A program made the translations under genes and the position numbers. Positions 26,455-34,105 of a stretch of DNA of 64,000 nt are shown here, one piece after another. The stretch's first letter is position 1. Every line of letters starts with the position of its first letter. The notes beneath the pieces were generated by a model. That model was given only the letters and a program-made list of their open reading frames with translations. It was not told the DNA's origin and ran no database searches. This DNA is from Bacteroidota bacterium (GTDB taxonomy: Bacteria; Bacteroidota; Bacteroidia; NS11-12g; UBA955): contig JAUXOK010000021.1 of NCBI GenBank assembly GCA_030682255.1, forward strand, positions 29,190 through 93,189. Reading direction: 5' to 3'.

Positions 26455-26462
26455 CAAAGATA
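26455..26462 (-). promoter_or_regulatory. -7 promoter element TATCTTTG of the zeta kinase unit, leaderless arrangement
   Basis: Minus strand TATCTTTG-CAAAG-ATG, five bases between element and start codon. It corresponds position by position to the M16 promoter at 25000. Confidence 0.7.
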
Positions 26463-26498
26463 AGCATTTTTGAATGTATGAAAAGCTTTAAGCTGAGC

Positions 26499-26529
26499 AC
26501 AAAAAAAGCGCTCCGAGGAACGCTTTTAA
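26499..26529 (-). terminator. intrinsic terminator with tetraloop (lipoprotein B)
   Basis: Stem AAGCGTTC/GAGCGCTT with loop CTCG on the minus strand (26506-26525), followed by seven T. Copy of the lipoprotein A terminator. Confidence 0.85.
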
Positions 26530-26551
26530 AATGATATATTTTAAAATTTTT

Positions 26552-27097
26552 TTATTTAAAAGTGCTAGGCCAAGCCAATCTAAATTCAATGCCAGTAAGA
26601 TTGACGTCACCACCTGCTTTTTTCCAAACCGCGGTGCCATTTTTTAGAACAGAATACCAAATGCCATTGATTTTTTCCATATTAAAATCACCACCTGTTA
26701 ATAACACCCTAGGAGACGCAGCGATATTTCCATGAAATATTGATACAGAAATTTCTCCATAATCAGTTGCAAAATTGCTAACGGAATTAACGCCTCTTTT
26801 AACACCTTCATAGTGGGTTACAATCACAACTGTATCACCTTCAATTCCTGAAGGTTTGTTACCTGCCCACTGCAAAATTGTATCACCTTGAAGAACTTGA
26901 ATGCTTGGAAATTGAGGGTTTCTTAAAACTACTTTTTTACTGTTCATTAAAATATATTGTTCTGTACCAGTTGTTGGAATATTCGGTGTTGGTGTCGAAG
27001 TTGGTGGGGTTTCGTCTTTGTCTCCACAAGCTGTAAATCCGATGATTAAGGCTGGCAATAATGCCCAAGCCAAAGTTTTAAAATTAAATGATTTCAT
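26552..27097 (-). CDS. small lipoprotein B (hypothetical)
   Basis: 181 residues with lipobox GFTACGDKDE. The first ~27 residues match lipoprotein A almost exactly. The mature region (from about residue 40) is different: TEQYILMNSKKVVLRNPQFP, GDTVVIVTHYEGVKRG, LTGGDFNMEKINGIWYSVL, TGIEFRLAW. It looks all-beta with no recognised motif. It has its own terminator and lies directly upstream of the zeta kinase promoter, in the same arrangement as lipoprotein A and M16. Confidence 0.7.
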   Translation of the reverse strand: MKSFNFKTLAWALLPALIIGFTACGDKDETPPTSTPTPNIPTTGTEQYILMNSKKVVLRNPQFPSIQVLQGDTILQWAGNKPSGIEGDTVVIVTHYEGVKRGVNSVSNFATDYGEISVSIFHGNIAASPRVLLTGGDFNMEKINGIWYSVLKNGTAVWKKAGGDVNLTGIEFRLAWPSTFK

Positions 27098-27169
27098 GTT
27101 GAAAAATTGTTATTTGAATAGGTAAATTATTGCGAATTAAATTAAACAATTTAAATTAAAAATTTTTTG
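27016..27169. repeat. duplicated 5' leader and signal-peptide block, copy B (right flank)
   Basis: Near-identical copy of 25399-25553; the start codons align exactly (25480 and 27097). Similarity stops at about 27169, where AATTTTTTGTTAAC diverges from copy A. Confidence 0.85.
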
Positions 27170-27296
27170 TTAACAACCTGAATTTGAGGATATTATATTT
27201 TTTCAGGACCCGATAATTATCGCATCAATAATCAATTTTTTAATAAAAGCGAACCTTATTACAGCTTTGCTTGATAATACTCTAGCAAAAAGTTAT

Positions 27297-28112
27297 CTAT
27301 ATTTTTTGAGAAGCTACAGCTCTGTATCTATCATTAATTTTTTCCCATAAAACAACCACAATCTCATAAGAGCTATAAGCGTTAGGGTCAATATTAAAAC
27401 TACCTTTAAACTCATTGTCAATAGCATTATTTGCAATTAATTGATTGCCCCAAGTGCCATTATTTGCCTCGCGTATTACATAATTATGAATAGTAGGATT
27501 ACTAGGAGAGCTTGTTTGATTGTGGCTGTTACCATTTTGGGTTAGATAGCAAGACAAATAAAAGTTTTTATTGCTAAAACTTTGGTCCCATTTTACACCG
27601 TATTTTACATCAATTTTATTTTGATTCAATCTCTTTTGAACAGCAATTTTTGGCAACTCTAAGGTTAATTGATAGTTGATTAAATTCCTTAAATTCCTTA
27701 CAGATTGACTGCCATTAATTGAGTTATTATTAAGAACCAAGCCATTGCTATCGTTTACCCATAGTTGAGGGGTATAAATACTGCCATATCTATTGGCAGC
27801 AATAGCTTCTGAAATAGGAGTTATCATTGGGTCGCCATATTTAATATGTACTGCAAGCGGAACTATCGCGCTATCGTATTCTTTAATCAATTGATTAAAG
27901 GTAGGTTTTCCCCAACTGCCACATCCAGGACAACCTGTGCTTGTGAATTCAAAAAGTATGGGTTTAGATGATTTGTTGTATTCCAAAGTCATTTCAACTT
28001 CTGTTACCGGTTTATCGGTTTGAGGTTGATTGGGGGTTGTTACATTTTTTTTACAAGACTGATTTAAAAAAAGCACAAAAACAAGTGTGGTAATAGTTGA
28101 AAAATTGAACAT
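27297..28112 (-). CDS. thioredoxin-fold lipoprotein with CPGC motif (Omp28-like)
   Basis: 271 residues. The signal peptide ends at LNQSCKKN (lipobox Cys about 20). A thioredoxin-like segment SKPILFEFTSTGCPGCGSWGKPTFNQLIKEY puts a CxxC motif (CPGC) where thiol-disulfide enzymes have it; the IYTPQLWVNDSNG region fits the cis-Pro loop. The C-terminal half is beta-rich (KNFYLSCYLTQNGNS, SYEIVVVLWEK) as in Omp28-related outer-membrane lipoproteins. It follows the haem lipoprotein gene by 21 bp, so a shared role in redox at the cell envelope is plausible. Confidence 0.75.
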   Translation of the reverse strand: MFNFSTITTLVFVLFLNQSCKKNVTTPNQPQTDKPVTEVEMTLEYNKSSKPILFEFTSTGCPGCGSWGKPTFNQLIKEYDSAIVPLAVHIKYGDPMITPISEAIAANRYGSIYTPQLWVNDSNGLVLNNNSINGSQSVRNLRNLINYQLTLELPKIAVQKRLNQNKIDVKYGVKWDQSFSNKNFYLSCYLTQNGNSHNQTSSPSNPTIHNYVIREANNGTWGNQLIANNAIDNEFKGSFNIDPNAYSSYEIVVVLWEKINDRYRAVASQKI

Positions 28113-28133
28113 GGTTATTATATATTAGATTTT

Positions 28134-28667
28134 TTATTTTGAAAAGATAAAGTCCTTATTAGCAGCACCAGTATGACAACCGCCACACATGCCGTTCATT
28201 AAATTAGCGCCTCTCATTGGCATTCCCATATCGCTTGCAATTTTACCATCGCTTGTTAACATAAAGAATTCCCAATCGCCAAAATTGGGGTTAAAACCAT
28301 TGCCTCTTTTTACCATTCCAGTAAATTCATTTAAAGTACCTGCAGCATTAGTGGTATGTTTTACTATGACACTGCCAATTGGAAATTTACCGTTTAAACG
28401 ATTAACACCATCTTTAAAATGTACTCTGCGAATTGCGGTGCTGTCATTTCCGGCATGTGCCATTCCTAGTGATGGGTCTGCGCCATTAAAAGTAGCTTCA
28501 ATAGGCCAACTTAAATAACTTACGAAAGTATTACTATCAGCAATAAATTCGTTATTTGTTGGATTAGGATTAGAGGTATTATCTTCTTCTTTACATGATG
28601 TTGCAAAAATAATAAAAGCCAAAAAAGAGCTAGATAATAAAATGGAAATTAGTTTAATTTTTTTCAT
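28134..28667 (-). CDS. cytochrome P460-like c-type haem lipoprotein
   Basis: 177 residues with lipobox ATSCKEE (Cys 25). The single haem-binding motif CGGCH sits at the C-terminus, followed by TGAANKDFIFSK, the end pattern of the cytochrome P460 fold. The mid part (NGKFPIGSVIVKHTTN ... WEFFMLTSDGK) also fits P460, with a Lys at a place where a haem cross-link could form. P460 proteins oxidise hydroxylamine or bind NO; no such activity can be claimed here. Located with a CxxC lipoprotein and downstream of a sigma/anti-sigma unit. Confidence 0.7.
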   Translation of the reverse strand: MKKIKLISILLSSSFLAFIIFATSCKEEDNTSNPNPTNNEFIADSNTFVSYLSWPIEATFNGADPSLGMAHAGNDSTAIRRVHFKDGVNRLNGKFPIGSVIVKHTTNAAGTLNEFTGMVKRGNGFNPNFGDWEFFMLTSDGKIASDMGMPMRGANLMNGMCGGCHTGAANKDFIFSK

Positions 28668-28734
28668 ATAATATAATATTTATACTATTTGTCGTATAAA
28701 AATTCTAATCCTGACATTATTTCGAAATAATTTT

Positions 28735-29346
28735 TTAATGCATCACTAATATGCTACCATTTATTATCTGTGGAATGGATTTGTTAATTAATGAAAAACT
28801 ATAAATTCCTGACAACAAATCATTTACATTAATAGTTATGAATGCAGTATTTGTATTTTGTTTTAAAATAATTCCCCCAATATTATTGATTAAAACAAAT
28901 TCAAATTCATTTAAATTATCATTTAAAAAATAAATATTGGCAAATTCACTACTCGGATTAGGGCTGATTCGATAACCGTTTGTATTTATTTTGTTAATGA
29001 CGATATTCAAGATAGGGCTTGTTCCTAAACCACCAAAATCTATGTAGTAATAGTTATTAGAGTTAACAACAGGTTTTTCATCAACAAATTCATAGTTTGT
29101 TGGTTCTGCTAAACTTCCACAAAAACCTGGAATACCTCCTATATAGACAAAATTATTACTATCAATAGATCGATAAACATCAATGCCATAACAAATATTG
29201 CCAGAACTTAATTTGATATCTATTTTTACTTGTCCATTAATTTCAGTTAGACTCCATTTTTCTAAATTTGGAAATGATTGCCCTTTAACACTATTTGAAA
29301 TAGAAAAAATAAAGTAAAGGTTTAGAATAATAACTAAAGGTTTCAT
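28735..29346 (-). CDS. secreted T9SS type A sorting-domain protein of the sigma-factor operon
   Basis: 203 residues. Signal peptide MKPLVIILNLYFIFSISNSVKG, then a short fibronectin-like domain (KWSLTEINGQVKIDIKL ... GIDVYRSIDSNNFVYIG, residues 30-110), then a type A tail (YRISPNPSSEFANIYFLN ... LSGIYSFSLINKS). The start overlaps the anti-sigma stop by 4 bp. The whole protein is little more than one domain plus the sorting tail, so it may be a small surface sensor or the main target of the sigma factor. Confidence 0.75.
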   Translation of the reverse strand: MKPLVIILNLYFIFSISNSVKGQSFPNLEKWSLTEINGQVKIDIKLSSGNICYGIDVYRSIDSNNFVYIGGIPGFCGSLAEPTNYEFVDEKPVVNSNNYYYIDFGGLGTSPILNIVINKINTNGYRISPNPSSEFANIYFLNDNLNEFEFVLINNIGGIILKQNTNTAFITINVNDLLSGIYSFSLINKSIPQIINGSILVMH

Positions 29347-29573
29347 TTTAATTTTGAAATTATTTTCTTTTTTAACATCTCATTTTTTTCAGGAGTATTA
29401 GAATCTAAGTATTTGCCTATTGCTTTGTTTATAATTTTGCTTTGTTTTTCATATAAAGCACATGTTTTACAGATTATTAAATGAATTTTTAAACTTAAGC
29501 TTTTTGAAAATGAAAGCTTACTTGCTTGTTTCATTTCAATTAATTCACTAGCTTCTTTACAAGATATTTTCAT
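29343..29573 (-). CDS. putative zinc-finger anti-sigma factor
   Basis: 76 residues. Cys 4 and the motif HLIICKTC (residues 31-38) fit the H-x3-C-x2-C part of the ZAS/zf-HC2 anti-sigma domain. No membrane segment follows, so it would be a cytoplasmic, one-domain anti-sigma factor. It starts 12 bp after the sigma factor gene and overlaps the secreted protein gene, as expected for a sigma/anti-sigma pair. Confidence 0.7.
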   Translation of the reverse strand: MKISCKEASELIEMKQASKLSFSKSLSLKIHLIICKTCALYEKQSKIINKAIGKYLDSNTPEKNEMLKKKIISKLK

Positions 29574-29585
29574 TTTTAATATTTT

Positions 29586-30173
29586 TTAACTCTCCCAATT
29601 GATTTCTATACATTTTTTAAGTAATAGCTTTGCTCTATGAATCAGTTGCCAATAATTAGTAGTTGAAATATCTAATTCCTTACATATATCAACTGCTTTT
29701 TTTTCAGTAAGGTATTTATAATTAATTGCAATTCTCCATTTCTTAGGCAAATCATCCATGCAAGATTTCATTATTTTTAAAAAATCTACATTGTCAAGTA
29801 AGTTAATTTCATTACTCCAAACATTGGCTTGGCTATGACTAACCCAATTGCCAGATGGATCAAAAGTTGAATCTATAAAAGTTGTAGTTTGGTTTTCTCT
29901 TGCAATTTCAAAACTGTCGTGTTCTTTATATTTAGATCGATAATAATCAATTATTTTATTGTTTAAAATTGAAACTAACCAAGTTTTAGGTTGACTTTTA
30001 TTTTGAAACTTTTCAAATGAATTATATGCGGCTAAAAATGTGTCTTGGACAAGGTCTTCCGATATTTCTTTAGAGGAAGTTTTTTTAAACGTCCATTGGT
30101 ATAAATAGTCTGTATACAAATTAACCCATTCTTTAACTGTTTCATTTTTAGATGTTTGATTTTCTAAAGTCAT
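29586..30173 (-). CDS. RNA polymerase sigma factor, ECF (sigma-70 family)
   Basis: 195 residues. Region 2 is seen in SEDLVQDTFLAAYNSFEKFQ and PKTWLVSILNNKIIDYYRSK. Region 4 is LPKKWRIAINYKYLTEKKAV followed by the helix-turn-helix ICKELDISTTNYWQLIHRAK. The spacer between them is longer than usual (about 50 residues). It heads the unit sigma - anti-sigma - secreted protein, and the two envelope lipoproteins downstream may belong to its regulon. The 209-bp gap upstream is AT-rich; I could not identify an autoregulated promoter by eye. Confidence 0.88.
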   Translation of the reverse strand: MTLENQTSKNETVKEWVNLYTDYLYQWTFKKTSSKEISEDLVQDTFLAAYNSFEKFQNKSQPKTWLVSILNNKIIDYYRSKYKEHDSFEIARENQTTTFIDSTFDPSGNWVSHSQANVWSNEINLLDNVDFLKIMKSCMDDLPKKWRIAINYKYLTEKKAVDICKELDISTTNYWQLIHRAKLLLKKCIEINWES

Positions 30174-30370
30174 AATTTGTTATTTCAAAAATAATCAAAA
30201 ATATTGAACTTAAATAATTATTTAATATATTATGAAACTATCAACACTAGAATTGCTCGGAATTAATAATGGAAATGCCATAATAATATTTTTATAGTCC
30301 CAAAAACCTTATATATTATTGGACATTTATAAATACATATGCGGTATAAATTAATAAATCAAATTAGTAT

Positions 30371-30378
30371 TACATTTG
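30371..30378 (+). promoter_or_regulatory. -7 promoter element TACATTTG of the K+ channel gene, leaderless arrangement
   Basis: TACATTTG-TTTC-GTG: four bases before the GTG start codon at 30383. Confidence 0.65.
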
Positions 30379-30382
30379 TTTC

Positions 30383-31225
30383 GTGATCAATAAGAATTCT
30401 CAAACGGACAAGAACACACTTAATCCTTTTAAACGCAAAGTTTATGAAGTGATTTTTGAAGCAGAAACTCCCGCAGGCAAAGCTTTTGATTTGGCTTTGA
30501 TGGGACTGATTATTCTGGCTGTTATAATAACCATGCTAGAAACTTTACCTAAAATTCATGCCAATTATTATTACCCATTTTATTACATCGAATTGTTTAT
30601 CACTTTTGTGTTTTCTGTGGAATATATTCTTAGGATTTGGTGTTTGTCTAAGCCCCAAAAATACATTTTTAGTACGTTTGGTCTCATAGATTTGTTATCC
30701 ATTTTACCAACTTATTTAAGCTTATTTGTTACAGGCACCCAATATTTATCAGTTTTAAGATTGTTGCGTTTGCTTAGAATGTTCAGGATATTAAAACTAA
30801 CTCAATACATCAAAGAAAGTCGTTTGTTAATTTTGTCCATTAAAAATAGCGGTAGAAAAATCATGGTGTTTTTTTTGTTTTTGTTTATTTCTGTTTGTGT
30901 GTTAGGTTCTGTCATGTATGCCATCGAATCGCCAAGTAATCCTGGTTTTAAAAGTATTCCCGAAAGTATTTATTGGGCCATTGTAACTATTACCACAGTT
31001 GGATATGGCGATATTTCACCCATAACTGCTATGGGAAAAGTTGTGGCATCGTTGATTATGATTTTAGGTTATTCTGTCATTACAGTTCCAACAGGTATTG
31101 TAGGTGTAGAAATGTTTAATGCCAATAGAAAAGAAAAGCACAGTAAGGTTTGCCAAAATTGCTTAAGCGAGGGGCATGATGCGGAAGCCAAGTTTTGCAA
31201 AGACTGTGGATCAGAATTAGCTTAA
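30383..31225 (+). CDS. voltage-gated potassium channel (ion transporter) with C-terminal zinc ribbon
   Basis: 280 residues from GTG. Six membrane segments, with the S4 voltage sensor RLLRLLRMFRILKLTQYIK and the K+ selectivity filter TITTVGYGDIS before S6 (about residues 195-215). After S6 the tail contains CQNC ... CKDC (residues 255-275), a zinc-ribbon-like pair rarely attached to a bacterial Kv channel. The channel would pass K+ across the inner membrane. The first ~20 residues (polar) are cytoplasmic. Single-gene unit; no terminator was found before the Fic gene. Confidence 0.92.
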   Translation: MINKNSQTDKNTLNPFKRKVYEVIFEAETPAGKAFDLALMGLIILAVIITMLETLPKIHANYYYPFYYIELFITFVFSVEYILRIWCLSKPQKYIFSTFGLIDLLSILPTYLSLFVTGTQYLSVLRLLRLLRMFRILKLTQYIKESRLLILSIKNSGRKIMVFFLFLFISVCVLGSVMYAIESPSNPGFKSIPESIYWAIVTITTVGYGDISPITAMGKVVASLIMILGYSVITVPTGIVGVEMFNANRKEKHSKVCQNCLSEGHDAEAKFCKDCGSELA

Positions 31226-31279
31226 AAGAAATTGTTCTTAATATCGGCAATTGCATTTTTTTAATCTAAACGATATTAG

Positions 31280-31287
31280 TATCTTTG
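31280..31287 (+). promoter_or_regulatory. -7 promoter element TATCTTTG of the Fic gene, leaderless arrangement
   Basis: TATCTTTG-TGGG-GTG: four bases before the GTG start codon at 31292. Confidence 0.65.
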
Positions 31288-31291
31288 TGGG

Positions 31292-32254
31292 GTGAAATGG
31301 CAAGAATATCCATATTCCTTTGAAAATTTAGAGCAACATCTCAGCAGAATAGATGCTAAAAAACAAAGTCTTGATGAAAAAAGACCCTTGCCTACGTATG
31401 CCCTTAAAAGCATCAAAGAATCATTAAGCCTAGAGTGGACATTTCATTCCAATGGTATAGAGGGCAATACATTAACCCTTCAAGAAACTAAACTCATCAT
31501 AGAAGAAGGTATCACCATCAAAGGCAAATCTTTAAGAGAACATTTTGAAGCTTTTAACCATCAAAATGCCATAGAATTAATAGAAAAATTAGCGCATTCA
31601 AAAACCCAATTTACCGATAGAAATATCTTAGAAGTGCATGAACTTGTGTTAGCAAGTATAGAAAAAGAGATTGCTGGTAGATATAGAACCTCAGGTGTAA
31701 GAATATCAGGGGCCAATTTTACGCCACCTAATGCCCTTAAAGTCAATGAAATGATAGAAGAGTTGATACATTGGGTGAATACAGATTCTAAAGATTTACA
31801 TCCCATTATTAGAGCCAGTATTTTTCATCACCGTTTTGTTTGGATACATCCTTTTTTTGATGGCAATGGTCGCACCGTTAGGTTATTGTTCAATTTGCTT
31901 TTAATGAAACAAGGTTTTCCGCCAGCTATTATTCTCAAAAACGACAGAAAAAAATATTACGATGCCCTGAATAAAGCCAATCAAGGGGATTATTCTAAGC
32001 TTTTATTGTTAATGATTCAAGCTATGGAAAGAAGTTTGGATATTTATTTGAGCAGTTTAGACAATACCCACGATGATTACAAAGAAATTCAAAACATTGT
32101 GGAGGAAATGTCGCTTCCATACAGTCAGGAGTATGTTAGTTTGCTAGCCAGAAAAGGCAAGATAGACGCCTATAAACAAGGAAAAAATTGGCTGACAACC
32201 GAAAAAGCGGTTCAGGAATATTTTAATAACAGAAAAAGGAAACGCAGTTTGTAG
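31292..32254 (+). CDS. Fic family protein (AMP-transferase, class II with N-terminal inhibitory helix)
   Basis: 320 residues from GTG. The catalytic Fic motif is HPFFDGNGRTVR (about residue 188) with the flap GVRISGANFTPPNA. The inhibitory motif SNGIEGN near residue 54 (S-x-x-x-E-G/N) places it in class II, where the Glu blocks ATP binding until released. The C-terminal ~80 residues look like a winged helix (YVSLLARKGKIDAYKQGKNW). Such proteins AMPylate target proteins or remove the modification. The target is unknown; no antitoxin gene is next to it. Confidence 0.92.
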   Translation: MKWQEYPYSFENLEQHLSRIDAKKQSLDEKRPLPTYALKSIKESLSLEWTFHSNGIEGNTLTLQETKLIIEEGITIKGKSLREHFEAFNHQNAIELIEKLAHSKTQFTDRNILEVHELVLASIEKEIAGRYRTSGVRISGANFTPPNALKVNEMIEELIHWVNTDSKDLHPIIRASIFHHRFVWIHPFFDGNGRTVRLLFNLLLMKQGFPPAIILKNDRKKYYDALNKANQGDYSKLLLLMIQAMERSLDIYLSSLDNTHDDYKEIQNIVEEMSLPYSQEYVSLLARKGKIDAYKQGKNWLTTEKAVQEYFNNRKRKRSL

Positions 32255-32290
32255 TTTAATGGTTATTAGTTAATGGTTAATTGTTAATAG

Positions 32291-32316
32291 TAGAGACGCC
32301 TTGCGAGGCGTCTCTA
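32291..32316 (+). terminator. strong hairpin after the Fic gene
   Basis: TAGAGACGCCT-TGCG-AGGCGTCTCTA: an 11-bp perfect stem with a 4-base loop. Only a short AT stretch follows (TATATG), so it could be a terminator or an isolated repeat element. Confidence 0.5.
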
Positions 32317-32329
32317 TATGACAGCGTGA

Positions 32330-32392
32330 GGTTCTCGAACCATGATTTTAAATACGGATGTCGACCTTCGACCATTCAACCCATCGAGAACC
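32330..32392. repeat. 63-bp element with inverted ends GGTTCTCGA/TCGAGAACC
   Basis: 9-bp perfect inverted ends (32330-32338 and 32384-32392) enclose a stretch with a further short inverted repeat GTCGACCTTCGAC. It resembles a short non-autonomous element or large hairpin. No second copy was noticed in the window. Confidence 0.35.
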
Positions 32393-32455
32393 AAAGGGTG
32401 ACAACTATTAACACTTAACTGATATACCATTAACACTTAACTAATATACTTTTAA

Positions 32456-34102
32456 CTACTTTTCTAACACCTTCATAAAATATCTAAATCCAATCGTTGG
32501 GCTAGGTTTAGTGTAGTTTTCTGAGCTGCCAATTTGAATAGAATTGTTGTGAGAATTCCAGCTGCCACCTTTGCAAATGCCTTTTTCAGCTAACATTTCT
32601 GCGGCATTGCCTGCCATGTTATAAAATCCAAATTTGTTGGGCAAATAGGAATTCACATCACACAAGAACTCATAGCTATCCACTTTTCTGCTGATGGTAA
32701 AATCATTGTTGGGATACATATAAATTGCACCTGACTGATAAATATTTCTAGTGTTGCTGTCTGTTTTAATTTCCGTTTTTAAATAACCATTAAAATACTG
32801 CTCTTCTAAGGGTGAAAAATTGGCTTGATACTGTCCTTTATAATCTCTGATGTAGTAATTTCCCCATGGATAAGGGTTAGAGTTATATACACCTCTAGCT
32901 GCCATTTCCCACTCTTCTTTAGTCGGTAATTTGAACAGCACTTTTTTGAATTTTCTTTTCGGAAAACTGTTGTATTTGATGGTCAGCCATTCACAGAATT
33001 TAACGGCATTTTCGTGTGAAATATTAACAACAGGATGAAAGTCAAAACGAGGAAGCCAATTGTGTTGCAACTGAAAAGCATAACGTGTGTAGTTAAGCCA
33101 TTCATTGTTATTTATGGTTAGTGAAGCATCTTGATTTTCTTTCAAAAACGTGTTGTATAATAAATTACTGGTTTCAAAAATGGAAGCATACAAACTGTCA
33201 TTGACCGGTTTTAAATATTTTTCAAGGAGTTCTGCATTCAATGAGTATGGCTTTGTTTGAACTGTTTTTTTGTAAGACACTATTTCCAATACAAATCTGA
33301 ATCCAATGCTTGCACTTCGGAAATTATCTGGATTGATTGGACTTTCATAATCAATTCTTGCTTGGTAAGGCGCTTGATTCCAACTACCACCTTTTGCCAT
33401 TTTTTCTTCGGTCCATTCAGCCACATTGCCACAAATATTGTATAAACCGAACGTGTTAGGCCAGTAGGAATAGGTTTGTGTTGTAATAAAGCCCACTTCA
33501 TTAAATTCAGCATTTTCTCCTTTATCCCTTTTATAATTAAATTGAAATTTGCCCAAATCTTTCTTTTTCCCCTTTTCAACTCTAGTGGTATTGCCTTCCC
33601 AAGGCCAAATGGCAGTTTCGGGCAAAGTACCACGGGCTGCTTTCATCCATTCCTTTTCAGAGGGCAGTCTACCTATCAGTTTTTCAATATTTAAAGAACC
33701 AAAATTTTCGTTTTCCATTATTCTTTCGGCCACCCACTGAGAAAAAGCTTGTGCTTGTTGATAAGAAATACCTACCACAGGATAATTTTTGTAGGCAGGG
33801 TGTCGGAAATAATATTCCACATAAGGTTTATAGAAAGGTGATTGACTCATCCAAACTGAAGAATCTGGAAGGGCCTTTCGATAGGCATCTACTCCTTTTT
33901 TACGCAGCAGCCAATACAGATATTCTGAATATTGAAGGTTACTCACTTCTGTATTTGAAATATACAAATAGTCTTCTTGCAAAGGGTTATATTGAAGTTC
34001 TTTGCTAAAATAATCAATGGTTTTTTTGTTTAATTCTTGGGATTTTATTGGGTATAAAACCAACAAAAATAGTAACAGTAAAATGCATTTAAATCTATTC
34101 AT
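32456..34102 (-). CDS. secreted protein with two formylglycine-generating-enzyme-like (FGE-sulfatase) domains
   Basis: 548 residues. Signal peptide MNRFKCILLLLFLLVLYPIKSQ. Two tandem SUMF1/FGE-type domains: domain 1 about 45-270 (PVVGISYQQAQAFSQWVAER, GRLPSEKEWMKAARG, GLYNICGNVAEW, MAKGGSWNQ), domain 2 about 300-545 (PVVNISHENAVKFCEWL, KLPTKEEWEMAARGV, GFYNMAGNAAEM, CKGGSWNSH). The cysteine pair of true FGEs is not evident. In Bacteroidota such proteins include the gliding/T9SS lipoproteins GldJ and GldK, but no lipobox is seen here. It lies 3 bp downstream of the beta-barrel gene, so the two are co-transcribed. Confidence 0.85.
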   Translation of the reverse strand: MNRFKCILLLLFLLVLYPIKSQELNKKTIDYFSKELQYNPLQEDYLYISNTEVSNLQYSEYLYWLLRKKGVDAYRKALPDSSVWMSQSPFYKPYVEYYFRHPAYKNYPVVGISYQQAQAFSQWVAERIMENENFGSLNIEKLIGRLPSEKEWMKAARGTLPETAIWPWEGNTTRVEKGKKKDLGKFQFNYKRDKGENAEFNEVGFITTQTYSYWPNTFGLYNICGNVAEWTEEKMAKGGSWNQAPYQARIDYESPINPDNFRSASIGFRFVLEIVSYKKTVQTKPYSLNAELLEKYLKPVNDSLYASIFETSNLLYNTFLKENQDASLTINNNEWLNYTRYAFQLQHNWLPRFDFHPVVNISHENAVKFCEWLTIKYNSFPKRKFKKVLFKLPTKEEWEMAARGVYNSNPYPWGNYYIRDYKGQYQANFSPLEEQYFNGYLKTEIKTDSNTRNIYQSGAIYMYPNNDFTISRKVDSYEFLCDVNSYLPNKFGFYNMAGNAAEMLAEKGICKGGSWNSHNNSIQIGSSENYTKPSPTIGFRYFMKVLEK

Positions 34103-34105
34103 AAA

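Larger units (their letters stand above)
26451..26540. repeat. duplicated promoter-terminator block, copy B (left flank)
   Basis: Counterpart of 24996-25085, with the same -7 element, spacer and terminator. Differences are single-base changes. Confidence 0.8.

Noticed and set aside
33280..33633. Overlapping frame of 117 residues on the minus strand within the FGE-domain gene
   Set aside because: It is a shifted reading of the same strand inside a well-supported gene, with a basic, low-complexity product.
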